From Neodontobutis hainanensis (Eukaryota; Chordata; Actinopteri; Gobiiformes; Odontobutidae), in the NCBI GenBank assembly GCA_024349245.1, contig JALDNG010000024.1:8600501-8664500 (forward strand): DNA of 64,000 nt. The letters run 5' to 3'. Of this stretch, positions 42,201-55,044 are shown piece after piece. Made by a program: the position numbers and the translations under genes. Every line of letters begins with the position of its first letter. The stretch's first letter is position 1. The notes beneath the pieces were generated by a model. The model searched no databases. It had not been told where the DNA came from and worked only from the letters and a program-made list of their open reading frames with translations.

Positions 42201-43750
42201 ACAATTGCCCACCGTTAATTTTCCCTGTAGCATCTTTGTACACGACTTCAGCCAGTTTACCACTCAGGATTTCTGGTGAGAACTCATATTCACCCTGTGT
42301 ATGATTAAAAACAGTATTTATGTCAAGTCTTTGTCCTTCTTTTTCTCTAAATTTTCTCTGTACACACCAGGTCCATCTCCGCCTTCTCCAGCTCTTTCTT
42401 CTGTTTCCTCAGCTTCTCACAATGTAAGAGCTCCATACGAAAGTACTGATGTGTGGTTAACAGAAAACAAAAGTGAAATGGTTTGTGTGAAATTGTTGAG
42501 CACCAATGCAAGAGATCTGTTTCCCTTTTACCTCCTGATACACCTTCTTGTTGTTTGGGTGAAAGCGCAATGCTCTTAGAAAGAGATGCCTGGCACTTTC
42601 AGAAGAATCACGATCCTCCAGCTCACTTTTGGCAGCCATTATCCACAGTGCTAGCCCAAAAAAAAAAATTTATTATATCGAAGAATACATTAGTAGGAAA
42701 TTGATTCAATCCAGGTACATTTCAACTTGAGAACGTAAAATGCAGTGTTTTGTACCTGGTTTGTCAGGGTGGATAGCAAGCATGGATGAGAGCACCTTGC
42801 TTGTCTGAGCTTTTGTTGCCTGAGAGAATTGTTTAAAAGGTTTATATTTTAAAAGCAAGCAATAAAGCCAAACGTGCGTAGTAAAATTTTTACATACCCA
42901 TTTCTTACAGAAAGCCACATGTGAGAGCCATAACTGTACATCATTCTGAAAAAAGATTTACAAACTTGACCAATGTAAACACTCACTACAAATGTATTTC
43001 AGATACAAGATTAAAAAGCTATAATTTGTTTAATCAAATCATTACAATACACTAACTATGCATTTTATATATTTTGCATACTTTACCTTCCATTTATTTG
43101 TTGCTCTTCTGAATATACTGTTTATTCTGTGGATGATAGGAAACTCGATTTCTTCTCTTTTAAAATTGTAGTGTATATACTGCAAAATATTCAGCCATTA
43201 AAAACAGCACCAGGCAAAACACTATTAAAAAAAAATACTTCTTGTAAAATTAGTGTTTAGCAAAGGACACTTACTGCTCTTCTCTTCTTGATCAACTCCA
43301 AGACGTTGATTTCATACTAAGAGTAAACAAAATAGTATTTTAGTTCTCTATTTTTGGGTTTATGATCAATCCGGGTTCTTTACCTGAATATATGCAACGA
43401 AGTCCTCTTTGTTTACCATCAGCCTATGAAGCTTGTATTCCAGGGCTGTTGCTTTTTTAATTATTGATCTAAAATTAGTGATACATACGATTTATAATGC
43501 GTTGTAAATTTTACGAACACACAAAAACTCAAGTGAATTTAAAATATATATGGAAATTACTTTTCCTCCATTTCCCGCCCCTTCCTATGCCTATGTAAAC
43601 GGACAGTTGTGACTAGAGTTTTTTAATAGGAAAAAGCATGGCGTTTTTCAGAACTTACTTGACTTCTTTTTTAGTGAAGAGCCCCACTCTCTCCAGCTGC
43701 TCCAATTCAGGGATTCGCTCCTCAATCCGCTGCTGCACGACCTCCGCCAT
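39251..43750 (-). CDS. utp6: UTP6, small-subunit processome component
   Basis: UTP6 is a nucleolar U3 snoRNP/SSU-processome protein needed for 18S rRNA processing. Nineteen coding exons join in frame to 595 aa (human is 597 as I recall it). Exons from 5' to 3': 43750-43659, 43468-43384, 43316-43275, 43179-43087, 42945-42898, 42819-42756, 42650-42532, 42445-42368, 42294-42213, 42051-41970, 41893-41715, 41602-41523, 41129-41052, 40923-40744, 40350-40270, 40077-39968, 39861-39795, 39671-39599, 39405-39251. The N-terminus MAEVVQQRIEERIPELEQLE and C-terminus ...LLQTGHL match the family. HAT-type helical repeats fill the protein, for example ESARHLFLRALRFHP and YLDWSYSIGGYKKA. All junctions are GT-AG. 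The least conserved exon is 40923-40744. The gene is head to head with suz12. Confidence 0.97.
40150..40225. repeat. Common teleost interspersed repeat in a utp6 intron
   Basis: The segment TATTTAACCAGGTAAGTCAA, TTGAGAAC..TTCTCATTTA, GACAACCTGGCC matches a repeat pattern widespread in teleost introns and UTRs. The family name is not certain to me. Confidence 0.5.
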
Positions 43751-44282
43751 TTAGTCTACGTTGTAACCGCTATTATAAATAACTAACAATTTCCTAAAAT
43801 CAGATTACAAAATTGGTATAAAACACATATGTCGTTTTAGACCAAATCCAGCATGTAACGCTAATTTTGCCCTCACACATGGGAGGAAGTTGTGATTGAC
43901 AGCATTTCCTGTGCACTCTATTACTCGTTCCGGCAGGACACTAGCCTCTTCAGTGTAACCCGTATAACACAAAACCAAAGAAATATATCAAAATGTTCTT
44001 TTTTTGTCTGCTTCAGTTTTTGGTTTAAGGTTAAATGTAAAATTTATACGGCATGTTTTGGTAATGGTGATCATCTTTGGGTCAATAACTAAATGAAAGA
44101 CTTACAGTTCCAGGCAAAGGCAACGTATGTAGACAGTATATGACTTATGCGCTTAATAGCATATTGATTAATACAGATACAAAACTATGAATAATTTAGT
44201 TATTGTATTGCATCTGTTCACCAATTTACCAAAAACCTACAATAAACTCTGCGTTTCTTGAGAAGAACGCTGATCATCTTGA

Positions 44283-44382
44283 TTTCCCGCAAAATCGCAG
44301 AACCCAAGAGCGGGCTGTATGTCATCTCCGGAGGCGAGCAGCCAATCACAACGCCGCGTTCTCACAGCCTGTCTCTGATTGG
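44283..44382. promoter_or_regulatory. utp6-suz12 divergent promoter elements
   Basis: The region between the utp6 start (43750) and the suz12 coding exons carries TTTCCCGC followed by AAAA (44283-44290), a strong E2F consensus. It also carries a CCAAT box at 44342-44346 and an inverted one (ATTGG, 44378-44382) spaced as expected for NF-Y pairs. No TATA box is obvious. The arrangement suits a two-way housekeeping promoter. Transcription starts are not mapped. Confidence 0.65.
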
Positions 44383-44920
44383 TTGACAACTGACTAATGC
44401 TCTGTTGTTCAGTACAAAATTGAAGGAGACCTACCCGACATTAAATTACAGACACATAACCACACATAATAGACATAATTGATGTTTTTACCTATCAATA
44501 CTTGTTACGGCTGAATGCTGTAAGCTAAACCACAGGATCGTGTGGAGACTGTTTTCACTCTGCCATGCTAGCGTTGCTTGCTAACTAGCAGCGCTCGTCT
44601 CCTCCTCATCTTCCTTCATGGGCTGCTTCTGTTGAGTCTTCTGTTGAGACACATTAATGCCATCAGCCAGGGTGGGTTACATTGATTTGTGTCTACTATC
44701 AGTAGCCTACTGGTACCTAATCGTTTATTTGATCAGTGGCAACTCCGAAAACAAAGCTAGCGTGCAAGTTAGCATTCTGGATTTAGGTGGCAATGGTAGC
44801 GAGTTAGGCTGCTAACGCTGCCATTGGCCATTATTGCTAAGCTAACCCAGCACAGTTAGTTTTTGTAATGATAAAAAAAGTAATAAATGTTTGTATTGCC
44901 CCCAGATCTCAGGTAATATT

Positions 44921-47900
44921 ATGAGCGGGGCGAGTTGCAAAGCAAACGGTGCTGTGTACCCTGCCTCATCAGCAATGATGAACTCTGTAAAGAAGCCCAA
45001 GATGGAGCAGATTCAGGCCGACCATGAGCTCTTCCTACAGGCCTTTGAAAGTGAGATTACACCGTTGTTGTTGTTTTTTTAGATTAAGATCACTTATAAT
45101 TCCACGTGTTTATGCACATTGTTACAATATTTTACTCCACATGAGTATCTGGTGCAGTACACTAAACAACTTGTTTAGGCTTTCTTGAATAACGAAGATC
45201 ACAGGCTTGTTTTTCAAATTAAGCGTCTGATATGCGCATGTATTATATACGTTGACGCTAAAGAGAAACTCTTGATTTCTAAGCTGCCATTATATCGCTG
45301 TCCCTCTTTCTTTGTATGTTACACTTGGGGTTTATTGTCAACATCTACAAAACGTATCATTGATTCAGATAACAGCTGTTTAACCACAAATGTAGACTGG
45401 TTTAATTATTATAATGTCAAAACTATTGTAAGTGTTATATAATATAATATATAAGTACCTTTTTTTTTTTTTGGTTTCAGAACCTACTCAAATATACAGA
45501 TTCCTTCGCACAAGAAATATAATTGCAGTAAGTAAATAACATCCTTTAAGTTCAATGATTCAGTTCAATTCACCCAGCCACACCACTTGATTCTTATAAC
45601 CTTTTTTCTTGTAGCCTATATTCTTGCACAGGACACTAACCTTCATGTCTCACAGAAATGCCAGAACAAACAGAAAAAGGTACAATTTTCAAATTTGGTA
45701 CAAGGTTTCTTCAAGCAAGACCTTTATTTTATTTTTAAGTATTACTTTTGTGCACCTTTTTACAGAAAATCATTCAAAGTAGATGACATGTTGAAGAAAG
45801 TGGAGAAGATAAAGGGAGAGCAGGAATCGCCAAAGTAATAGGCGTGTTAGTGTTACTATACATATTAAACAAACAGTAGACTTTCAAAAGGCCCTTTTCA
45901 CTTGTTTTTCAGCTTGTTTTCACATCTGCAGCTAACTTTTACTGGGTTCTTCCATAAGGACGGTGAGTAGAATCTTCTCATGTTCTGCATTTACTGTTTG
46001 GCTACCTGGTTACCAACCTGCATAACAAAACATATTTGTGTTTATTCAGAAAAGCCATCTCAAAATTCAGAAAATGAACAGAGTTCAGTTTCTTTAGAGG
46101 TGCTACTTGTCAAAGTCTGCCATAAAAAAAGAAAGGTAAAGTTTCCTTGACTACCATTACCACAGAAATGAGGTTTGACTTCAGTTACAGTTTTGATTCA
46201 ATGTATTTTCTTAGGATGTCAGCTGTCCAGTTAAGCAAGTGCCTACAGGTAAAAAACAGGTGCCTTTGAACCCTGACGGTAACCAAACCAAGTCTGGATC
46301 CTACCCCTCCTTAGTCGTCTCTAGCAATGAATTTGAACCCAGCAACAGTCACATGGTGAAGTCCTATTCGCTCCTGTTCAGGGTGTCACGCACAGGGAAA
46401 AGGAATGCCAATAGTTTGGTCAATGGTGAGACCAATGAGAACATTGGTACGTAAAGCCTTTGAGTTTATAAAGCTCATAAAATCCTAGAAGCAATAGTAA
46501 AGCAAGTATATGGGGAAAGTACTACCTAACTACATATGTGCAGATGTGACAGAGACACCTAGTAGAAAGAAGAGAAGTTCTTCACATAAAGAAGACGGAG
46601 AGCTCATGGAGACTTTTGTTGCACAAATGACTGTGTTCGATAAGAACAGGTGAGTATTCCTGAGTTACGTTTTTAAATATTTGGTTGTTTATTTGGGAGT
46701 TGTGTACTTTCAACTTCTCTTATGTAGAAGATTGCAACTATTGGATGGAGAGTATGAAGTGTCAATGCAAGGAATGGAAGACAGCCCTGTGAGCAAAAAG
46801 CGGGCCACGTGGGAAACTCTTCTCGATGGGAAGGTAATTGATACTTTACTGTACAGGGGTCCTCCTTAAACAAAAAAAAAACCTTTGTAGTTTTCTCTTC
46901 TCTTGCAGAGGCTTCCACCATTTGAGACATTTTCTCAGGGACCCACACTGCAGTTTACACTGCGTTGGACTGGGGATGTAAATGGAAAACCCACTGGCCC
47001 TGTGGCCAAACCCCTTTCTACCCGGAACTCAGACACTTTTACTCCAATGGAAACCAGGAACAGCAACCATAGAGCTGCCCTCATGAGTCAGTACTTTTTC
47101 ACATCTTACCCTAACCCTGTTTTCAAGACTAGTTGAAATGTCTATTAAGTCACTTGTCATAACATCTGGCCGTTGTATTAGTGAGCCTAAAACATTTCAG
47201 TATTTTACTGCCTTTTGTTAAATGTATGAACAAAAAAACTTCCATCAACAGTGAAGGAGTCGGTCAGTACAGACGTTCACACAAGAAAAGAGCATGTCCA
47301 GTCTGAGCCACGGCAAAAACTTAGAATATTTTATCAGGTAACCACAGGCAGTTAACTTCAGTGGGGTGAATATATATACATATAATCCCAACTTTATTGA
47401 ATACTTACAATTACCTATTTACATCTGGTTATGCTTTGTAGTAACTTCACTTTTCCTGTACTTAGTTTTTATACAACAATAACACAAGGCAGCAGACGGA
47501 GGCAAGAGATGATCTTCATTGTCCTTGGTGTACTTTGAACTGCAGCAAGCTTTACAGTTTGCTCAAACACCTCAAACTCTCCCACTCCCGCTTTATCTTC
47601 AACTACGTGGTAAGTGGCAAATAATGCTCAAAACTGTAGTGTAAAAATCTTGATTCAAATATGTGGGTTGTCTTGGATCTGAAGACTTTGTAACTGCTAA
47701 AATGAACTAGGAAATCAAATCAATCAAACAATTTTCCTCCTTTTGCTTAGGTTTGGGATACGTAGCAGTCTTTTTATGTAATAAGATTATATATATATAT
47801 ATTTTTTTATGTATACAGCCTCACCCAAAAGGAGCAAGGATAGACGTGTCTATCAATGAATGTTATGATGGTTCATACGTTGGCAACCCTCAGGACATCC

Positions 47901-49112
47901 ACAGCCAGCCTGGCTTTGCTTTTAGTCGCAATGGCCCTGTCAAGAGAACAGCTGTCACTCACATACTAGTTTGCAGGTAAAAAAAAGAAAGCTTTGTTTT
48001 GTGTTTTATAGCAAGTTAACTGCAATGGATGTAGTTTCTTTAGGATTAGGCGTCTTGTTTAATTTGTGGTTATGATCATTTGTGGTATCCATTTTCTGTC
48101 AGGCCCAAGAGGACCAAGCCAAGTCTGTCAGAGTTCCTAGAGTCTGAAGATGTAGAGTTGGAGCAGCAGAGGACGTATGTCAGTGGACACAACCGCCTGT
48201 ACTTCCACAGCGATAGCTGCATGCCCCTGCGGCCTCAGGAGATGGACGTGGACAGTGAAGATGAAAGGGATCCAGAGTGGCTCAGGGAGAAAACTGCCAC
48301 GGTGAGAATACTAATTAATTTTGAATAAGCTCCTAAATAAAAATATCAAACTTTATACGGAACAGAACGACTGAATAATAACAAATCAAAATGACTTAAT
48401 ATAGGGACTGGCATTTTAGCTCTATTGCAATTCAACAAATATATGCAGCAATTGTGCCAAGCTAGGAATCAAACCCGGCCACTCGATTCAGGACTGAGTC
48501 CATGTGGTATGTGCTCTACATATGCACCTCTGTTAAATAGCTTATTTAACGTAGAATTACCTTATTACATGCACTATTACATGCTTAACACTTGGGTGTT
48601 ATATTTTTCTTTTTGTTTGACAGCAACTGGATGAGTTTACTGATGTCAATGAGGGAGAGAAAGAGGTGATGAAGCTTTGGAACCTTCATGTCATGAAGCA
48701 TGGGTACGTTGATCATCACTGTAACAAATGAAGAGCAGCATATGTTCTGAATCTAGCCCATTGTCACACAATGTATAGTAACAACTCTCTTGTGTCCTGC
48801 AGCTTCATAGCTGATAACCAGATGAATCAGGCCATAATGTTTTTTGTGGAGGACTGTGGAGCCTACATAATCCGTCGTAACCTCTGCCGCAACTTCCTCC
48901 TGCATCTAGTGAGCATGCATGACTTTAACCTGGTGAACACCTCCACCATTGACCGAGCAATGTCCCACCTGCGACAGATGCAAGAAGAGCTCAAAGACAC
49001 CAAGGAGGAGCAGAACCAGTCTATAACGGCAACAGGCACCTGCAACGGCAACGCTGTCACTTCCAGTGGTGGGAAACAGGGCAAGAGGACAAAAAGTTTC
49101 CTAACAGACTGA
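44921..49112 (+). CDS. suz12: SUZ12, Polycomb repressive complex 2 subunit
   Basis: SUZ12 is the scaffold of the H3K27 methyltransferase PRC2 in the nucleus. Sixteen coding exons join in frame to 681 aa: 44921-45050, 45481-45527, 45615-45679, 45766-45834, 45913-45962, 46050-46135, 46215-46446, 46544-46649, 46728-46833, 46909-47086, 47252-47337, 47466-47609, 47819-47976, 48103-48301, 48624-48703, 48803-49112. A C2H2 zinc finger (C404, C407, H420, H425; CPWCTLNC...HLKLSH) and the C-terminal VEFS box (VNEGEKEVMKLWNLHVMKHG) are intact. The N-terminus lacks the long Gly/Ala/Ser-rich segment of mammals. An in-frame ATG at 44657 in a probable first exon (44657-44671 joined to 44906) would add ten residues. 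Teleosts often carry two suz12 copies; which this is cannot be told here. Confidence 0.97.
48428..48525 (-). repeat. tRNA-derived SINE fragment in a suz12 intron
   Basis: Read on the minus strand it gives GTAGAGCACAT, GGCCGGGTTTGATTCCTAGC (B box) and TTGCTGCATAT. This is the order of an abundant teleost tRNA-like SINE, the same family as the fragment near 11.5 kb. Confidence 0.6.
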
Positions 49113-50429
49113 CATAGGGCAGCGGGAACAATGTTGTGTTTTAAGTGAACAATACTGACCTTTTGGTGCTTATATATGGGGATAAGAGGACTAAAGTCAG
49201 CAGAAGATTTCATTTAAAGCAGCCCAGAAATACAAGGTTCACACATTTTTCAAACATGAAACTGAACCAAAAAAAGTAAATTACTCACACACTCGAGCCA
49301 GAAATTATTGGATTGGAAAAAACTTAAACATTAACTTAAGTTGGGGATATTAAAGTAAAAAATGTCAAAACGGGAGGAATTGCAAAGTTAATGGTGTGGT
49401 GTAAAAGCCTTTTGTGCGTTTGTAATCGACAAATGTATTACAGTTAGAGGTAAAACTTCTGGTGTCAGTGTCACCCTAAATTCCTACACATACATTATAA
49501 CCTTGTTAAAATGTATCTTCTTTACCGATTTATTTTAGCACTTGGTATTTGTATGTAGACCTACCATAATTTGTCTGTTTTGGAATATGTGCTGTATGTG
49601 TTAAATACAGCATGTCCATTGCCACCAGTGGAAACCCTTGAGTTCACTTGTGAAGGATTTGTACTTAAAATTAATATAAGGTGTATATGGAAGCCTTCAC
49701 TTGTCTTTCATTACAAAGTATTTTAAGCTTGTGTCAGGACTCCAAAGTGGTTCTGTTTTTGAGTTATGACAAAATTGTTATATTGTAAATTAGAATCCTG
49801 GATAATAGGACAAATTTTTATTTGGCTCCAGGCTAAAATCCACACTTCCTCACCTGAGCCTTTTGGCCTGCATCTAATATAGCTCAAGGAAAGCCAGGGA
49901 AATAAACCTTTTGTGTCAACCAGCAGAACATCACCCATTGTTTCCTTGTAGTCTGACTAGGATTACAATAGTTTGGTAAATCAGTGTTATTTTTCTTAAA
50001 TTAATTTTGTGTATACCTGTGTGTGTGTACACTGGAATCAAACCCGTTGTTTAGCTGACCATGTTCTGAATCCAGCAATGACAGAATGTAGGTCTACCTT
50101 CAAAGCAATACACTGTTGGTTGGGGTATCAGGTTCTTGTTTGTTGTTAGGTGCTGTTTATGCCAAAGGGGTTATTGTCACCAGTTTGTATATCTTTTTCT
50201 TTTCATCACTTAACACATTTAAAGGTGTAGTTGTTACGTGGTCTTATGTAGTGTGTATCCAATTCATTGCCATTCATGATTAATTTTACTTCCCTTGTGA
50301 ACAACCAAATTAACATTTTTGGAGGATTTCTTTACATGATAGAAAAAGGAGACTTCTTTAAGATTGCTGTAAAACCACCCCGTTAAAAGTTTGATTTGTA
50401 CAATCTGGTTAAGGGGATTTTTATATTTA

Positions 50430-50435
50430 AATAAA
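50430..50435 (+). terminator. Likely distal suz12 poly(A) signal
   Basis: AATAAA lies about 1.3 kb past the suz12 stop, and an earlier AATAAA is at 49901-49906. Alternative 3' UTRs are therefore possible. The intervening 49113-50429 holds no other gene that I can see and is best read as suz12 3' UTR. Confidence 0.5.
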
Positions 50436-50862
50436 ATACATTTGAACTATGTCTCTATTTTATCCTTGTTAGACAAATTGCTGAGATAAATGAGCTGAAT
50501 TTCATATTTTTTTCAGTTTCACAAAAGCAGTTGCTTAAAAACATTTATTGTAATGTAAATAAGCGCTGTCTTTACTGTGACCACTTCGAGGTCTACCTGC
50601 ACAACATGTTTTTCTCACATGAAAACTGCTCAGTAATGTTTAAAACCACATTGTGAGTTTTTTCAGCATTTGCACTCACTAAAGGACTTTGTATCTGCAA
50701 TACACTGCTGCAAGCACCCTTAAGATGATTACAACCATGTTGTTGGGTTATTTTTGGCACGAACAGGAGCACGCTCTCGGGCACAAGTAAGCCATCATGA
50801 TCTTGTACGCACACGATCTTTGACTACTAGCTTCTTGCGCACAATGTAAACGTCACTGCAAC

Positions 50863-51032
50863 TTTCCCGCAGTTAGGGTTAATGTTCTTGCAATTCTAGT
50901 ATTATTTTACGGTTTCCTTTTTTTCAATTCATATATGAGCAGAAACTAGACTACAATCAAACAAGCTTCCTGCCAAAACCAAATTTCTCGGGGGTGCAAA
51001 AATTGTGGCTAACATTGGAAGCTAGCGCCAAA
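50863..51032. promoter_or_regulatory. Two E2F sites upstream of atad5
   Basis: TTTCCCGC at 50863-50870 and GCGCCAAA (reverse TTTGGCGC) at 51025-51032 are both perfect E2F octamers. The second lies 54 bp before the atad5 start codon. E2F control is expected for an S-phase replication factor. The sites are seen directly; their use is inferred. Confidence 0.65.
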
Positions 51033-51086
51033 TTCAAAATGTCACTGGGTTTTCTATAATTTGGTTTATTCTTATTTTATTTTTTT

Positions 51087-54000
51087 ATGATGCGAAACAA
51101 ACTTAGGCGGAGCAAAGCGTGTAAAAATGTTGTGTATCCAGCAGAAGACCAGGCACAGATTACTACTGAGGTGATAATACTTTCATCAGAGTCGAGCTGC
51201 TCCAGTAACAAACTACCGCTGGAAAATAATTCAACGCAAAACCAGCAAAGGGGCTCAAGTACAGGCAGTAGTCAAGTTCAGGCACTAGAAAAGCAAAATC
51301 AGTCTGGTAGAGATGCTACAATATCTCCTAATGAGGGGAAGGAGGAAGATCTATCAACTTTGGATAAACGCCTAAAAGAAATCCAAACATCTAATCCATC
51401 GTTTCCGGTCAACAGAGTCTTTACTACTCTACAGAAGAAAGCTAGTCAAGAAGGGAAAAGTTTCACATGCAAAGGTGAGTGCTTTCTCTGCACGGTTATC
51501 AGATGTTCATGCTCATGTCTTTGAATCTTGAAATCTTTTTGTCTCACAGAAAACTCTTTGCAATCCCTACACTGTAAAGAGAAACCTGAAGAGGGACATG
51601 AAAGCTATGGGAGTGTGCACAAGCGTCAAAGGTCCAGTGATGCTGTAGAGGACAATACTACCACCAGTCTCTGTCCCTCGTCATTACACGGTGTTCAGGA
51701 CAGTCCAGTCCCTTCGCCTGAAAAGCCACCCCGACCCAACAGACTAAGTCGCACTCGAAGACTGAAACATGGAAGAGACAAAATACATGAAGGGGCTCAT
51801 TGTGAGTCTGAAGGGACAATAGACAACAAATTGTGCATCGTGTTACCCAAGGCCTCAGACATAATCCAAAGAGGTAGAGCCTTTCTTTGTTTTGTACAAT
51901 GTACTCAAGTATGCATCAACAGTTTCTTTTGGACTAGGGTCTTTCTGTGAAGACGTTCTCTGGACAGACAAATACAGTCCCCAAAATTCCTGTGAAGTCA
52001 TTGGCAACTCTGTCCCAATGGAAAGGCTGCATAGGTAATACTATCTATTAATAAACCTTTCCCAAACATATCAAAAGGAATTACTATAGTATTTATTTAC
52101 TTTACGTTTAGCTGGTTAAAGAAGTGGAAAATAAGAACAGATTCTGAGGAGAGGAGGAAACATAAGGAAAAACAACAGGAGGAAAGCAGCAATGGTATGA
52201 CGTTTTGTGGGATTCAAATTTACAGTGTATTGCTTTGCATTTGGAAAATAAAAACTCATAATCGTTTTGCAGACACTTGGGACCGTGGAGACTTCCAGGA
52301 CGATGCGGGGTCAGAGGACAAGACAGATAAGCCACTGTGTAACACCCTACTCCTAACAGGACCTCCTGGCGTTGGCAAAACAGCCTCAGTGTACGCTTGT
52401 GCTCTGGAACTCGGCTTCAAGGTCAGCTTTTTTTTAAGTTGACCTTAAATCCACTTTGTCTTTGTTCACTAACTTTCCATGCCCTTAAAGGTATTTGAGG
52501 TGAATTGCTCCTCACAGCGTTGTGGCCGAGAAGTGTTGTCCCAGCTAAAAGAAGCAACACAGTCCCATCTAGTGGAGCTATCTGGTAAAGACCCTCTAAA
52601 ACCAGCTTTCTTCAACAGCTACAGCACCACCCGCTGCCATGCTATTTCTGAGTCTGATACCGGTAGGAAGACACCTAACAAGACATCTTGATTTATCTAC
52701 ATAAATGTAAATTAATGTTTACTTTAACAGATAAAACTTTCAAAAAGAGGGCAGTGCAGAACTTCTCCCGCTCCCGTTGCAGAGAAAAAGCAAATCCAGT
52801 CACTTTGACCAACTATTTCAAAATGAAGGCCAAAGCAGATTACCTTTACCATGGTGGCTCGTTGCCATCAAAGAAACCACTCAAGAAGTTCACCGAATCA
52901 TCACCAAGCCTCGATCAAAAAGCTCCACAGAACAAAAATATGGCTACGTCTCTTATTCTATTTGAAGAAGTACGCCATTTAGCAACTCTAGACTTCAAAA
53001 TACCAAATGTAAATGTTTAAATGTCTATTTTCAACAAAACTAATGGGGGTAACTGTCAACACTCGCAGGTTGATGTCATATTTGATGATGATGTAGGATT
53101 TCTTGCAGCTATTAAGACTTTCATGGCAACCACTAAAAGGCCTGTTATTTTGACAACCTCTGGTAAGTGCACACTCAGTCTCCTATTATCAGATTCAAAA
53201 CTTGACATAAAATATTTAAATATTTCTTTAGATCCTTTTTTCAGAGAGAGGTTCAACTCTAACTTGGTGGAAATTATTTTCAAAACTCTACCAGTGGTAA
53301 GACAAATTCAGCCAATCTCAAAAAGATGGATGCAATACTCTTCACTGCTCCGTCATAATAAATGCAGTTGCTTTGGATTTGTTTCAAGGCGGATGTCCGT
53401 AGCTACCTGCAGCTGGTATGTTTGGCAGAAAATGTCAGACTAGACTTGGACGACGTTAACACCCTTCTCAAAGTGACAAGAGGAGACGTCAGACGTTGTC
53501 TTCTCCAGCTGCAGCTTTGGGCAAACAGTGGTGGAGGCCTGCCAAAGTGCCCTAGAAGTCAACAGCGTGAGTTAGATTTTTCATTAGGATTTGATTTTAA
53601 AATTGTGTCGTGTCATTAATATTTGCTTTTTTTGTTTAAAGTAAAAGATGCGGGATTAGTCAGTTATAAAGGTTGCAGCGCCAACATGTTAGGTCTTCAA
53701 TCTGTCACACAAGACCATGTCCTACAGCTTCTAAAAGTGAGTATTCATTTAAAATACCGTTGGTTCGCTCTTTGCATGAAATTTGTAAAATATATTTTGT
53801 TGACTTTCCAGCAAGCATTCTGGACTGAGCAACAAATGACTGAACTCTTACAGCCCATGATCGAGAGCTGGAAAAATGGTTTTCCTCTTCTTTACTCTAA
53901 CCTGGAGCTCCTTCTACATATTGAAGCTATTCAATGTTCTGGGACAGACAGCGAAATGGCACTCTGTGACACCCAACACATGGAAAAAACTGCCAGCCAG

Positions 54001-54968
54001 TTTATAGCCAGCTCCAGACTTGGCAGAAAGAAACATGATGCGTCTCACACAACACCTTCTAAGCTGACACAATTCAATCACCCACCAACAACTCGTAAAG
54101 CACATTTAGCTGACAAAACAGTGAGCGCTAAAGGTCTGAGTGCTTGGTCGGATTTCTTTGACATTATGTCGTTCATCGATGCCACAGTCCCAGTTGTGCA
54201 ACAATTGGTTGCGGGACCGTGTCTTCTAGAGGAATTCACTTGGACTGGAGCAGAAATACAAAATGGCCTGTTGGATAAGATGAGGGACGAAGAGGGCAAG
54301 AGTTACAGTCAAGAGAGGATGCTTGATATTCAGGCCACTTTAGAGGTTTTGGGTTTTCACATGTGCTGGAGACAAGTATCGGAAGTGTGGAGTAACACCT
54401 GGAGATACCGACAGGAAGTGGGAAATACACAGTTGGAGAGGAGTTTCCCTATCTCTTCTTCTAACCACAACAGCCTCAACTTTATTTTTCAGCCTGTGTG
54501 TTCACCCATGTGAGTCTGAATGCATTTCATGTGTAGGTATTAGACTTAAATGTAAAAACAGTTCAATTTTCTTAAGGCAGTAATTGTTCCTGCAGTGTCT
54601 CTCAAAGGAGATATGAGCTGAGCAGGACTGTGCTAAGCAGCAGGCACTTCAGCTTGCTCAACAACAGACGTGCTGTCAGTATCGACTACATGCCTGTCAT
54701 ACGCTTCATCTGTCGTACTCGGAGGAAACGTAAACACCTACAAAAAGAAGAGACAATTAGGTGAGCCTAATACGGAGGCATGTTTGAATTTTAGATATAG
54801 TCTAATATCAGTGTTTGTCAGTGTTAACTACATATTTTTTACCATCTTTATTTCTTTTTGTTGACTGATCCAAAATGTCTTCTTCATTTTAGGAGTGTAA
54901 AGTCTTTGAGAACGCAGATGGGAATGTCAAAGTTAACTATTCAACTCTTGGCAGATGAATTTCCTTAA
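51087..54968 (+). CDS. atad5: ATAD5-like RFC clamp-unloader ATPase, short form
   Basis: ATAD5/Elg1 forms an RFC-like complex that unloads PCNA from DNA. Fourteen exons join in frame to 940 aa: 51087-51474, 51550-51873, 51938-52034, 52112-52194, 52273-52421, 52491-52662, 52731-52969, 53069-53162, 53232-53296, 53389-53566, 53642-53736, 53812-54509, 54596-54760, 54893-54968. Walker A GPPGVGKT is at about 327-334, the Walker B region LILFEEVD at about 479-486, then the sensor-1 segment VILTTS. The C-terminus ...LLADEFP closely matches human LAADFP. Human ATAD5 has about 1844 aa; here most of the N-terminal half is missing, though a possible SUMO-interacting motif (VIILSSES) remains near residue 30. 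This may be the teleost atad5b paralogue. A second ATG follows at once at 51090. Confidence 0.93.
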
Positions 54969-55031
54969 AGTGAAAAGGTGAAAAAAAGACTCCAAAACCT
55001 TACTACCTCTAAATACAGAATTGTATTAAGT

Positions 55032-55044
55032 TTTATTAAATAAA
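55032..55044. terminator. Overlapping two-way poly(A) signals of atad5 and tefm
   Basis: AATAAA on the plus strand (55039-55044) would serve atad5, 70 nt past its stop. TTTATT at 55032-55037 is AATAAA on the minus strand and would serve tefm, about 230 nt past its stop. Together they form the near-palindrome TTTTATTAAATAAAA. Confidence 0.65.
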
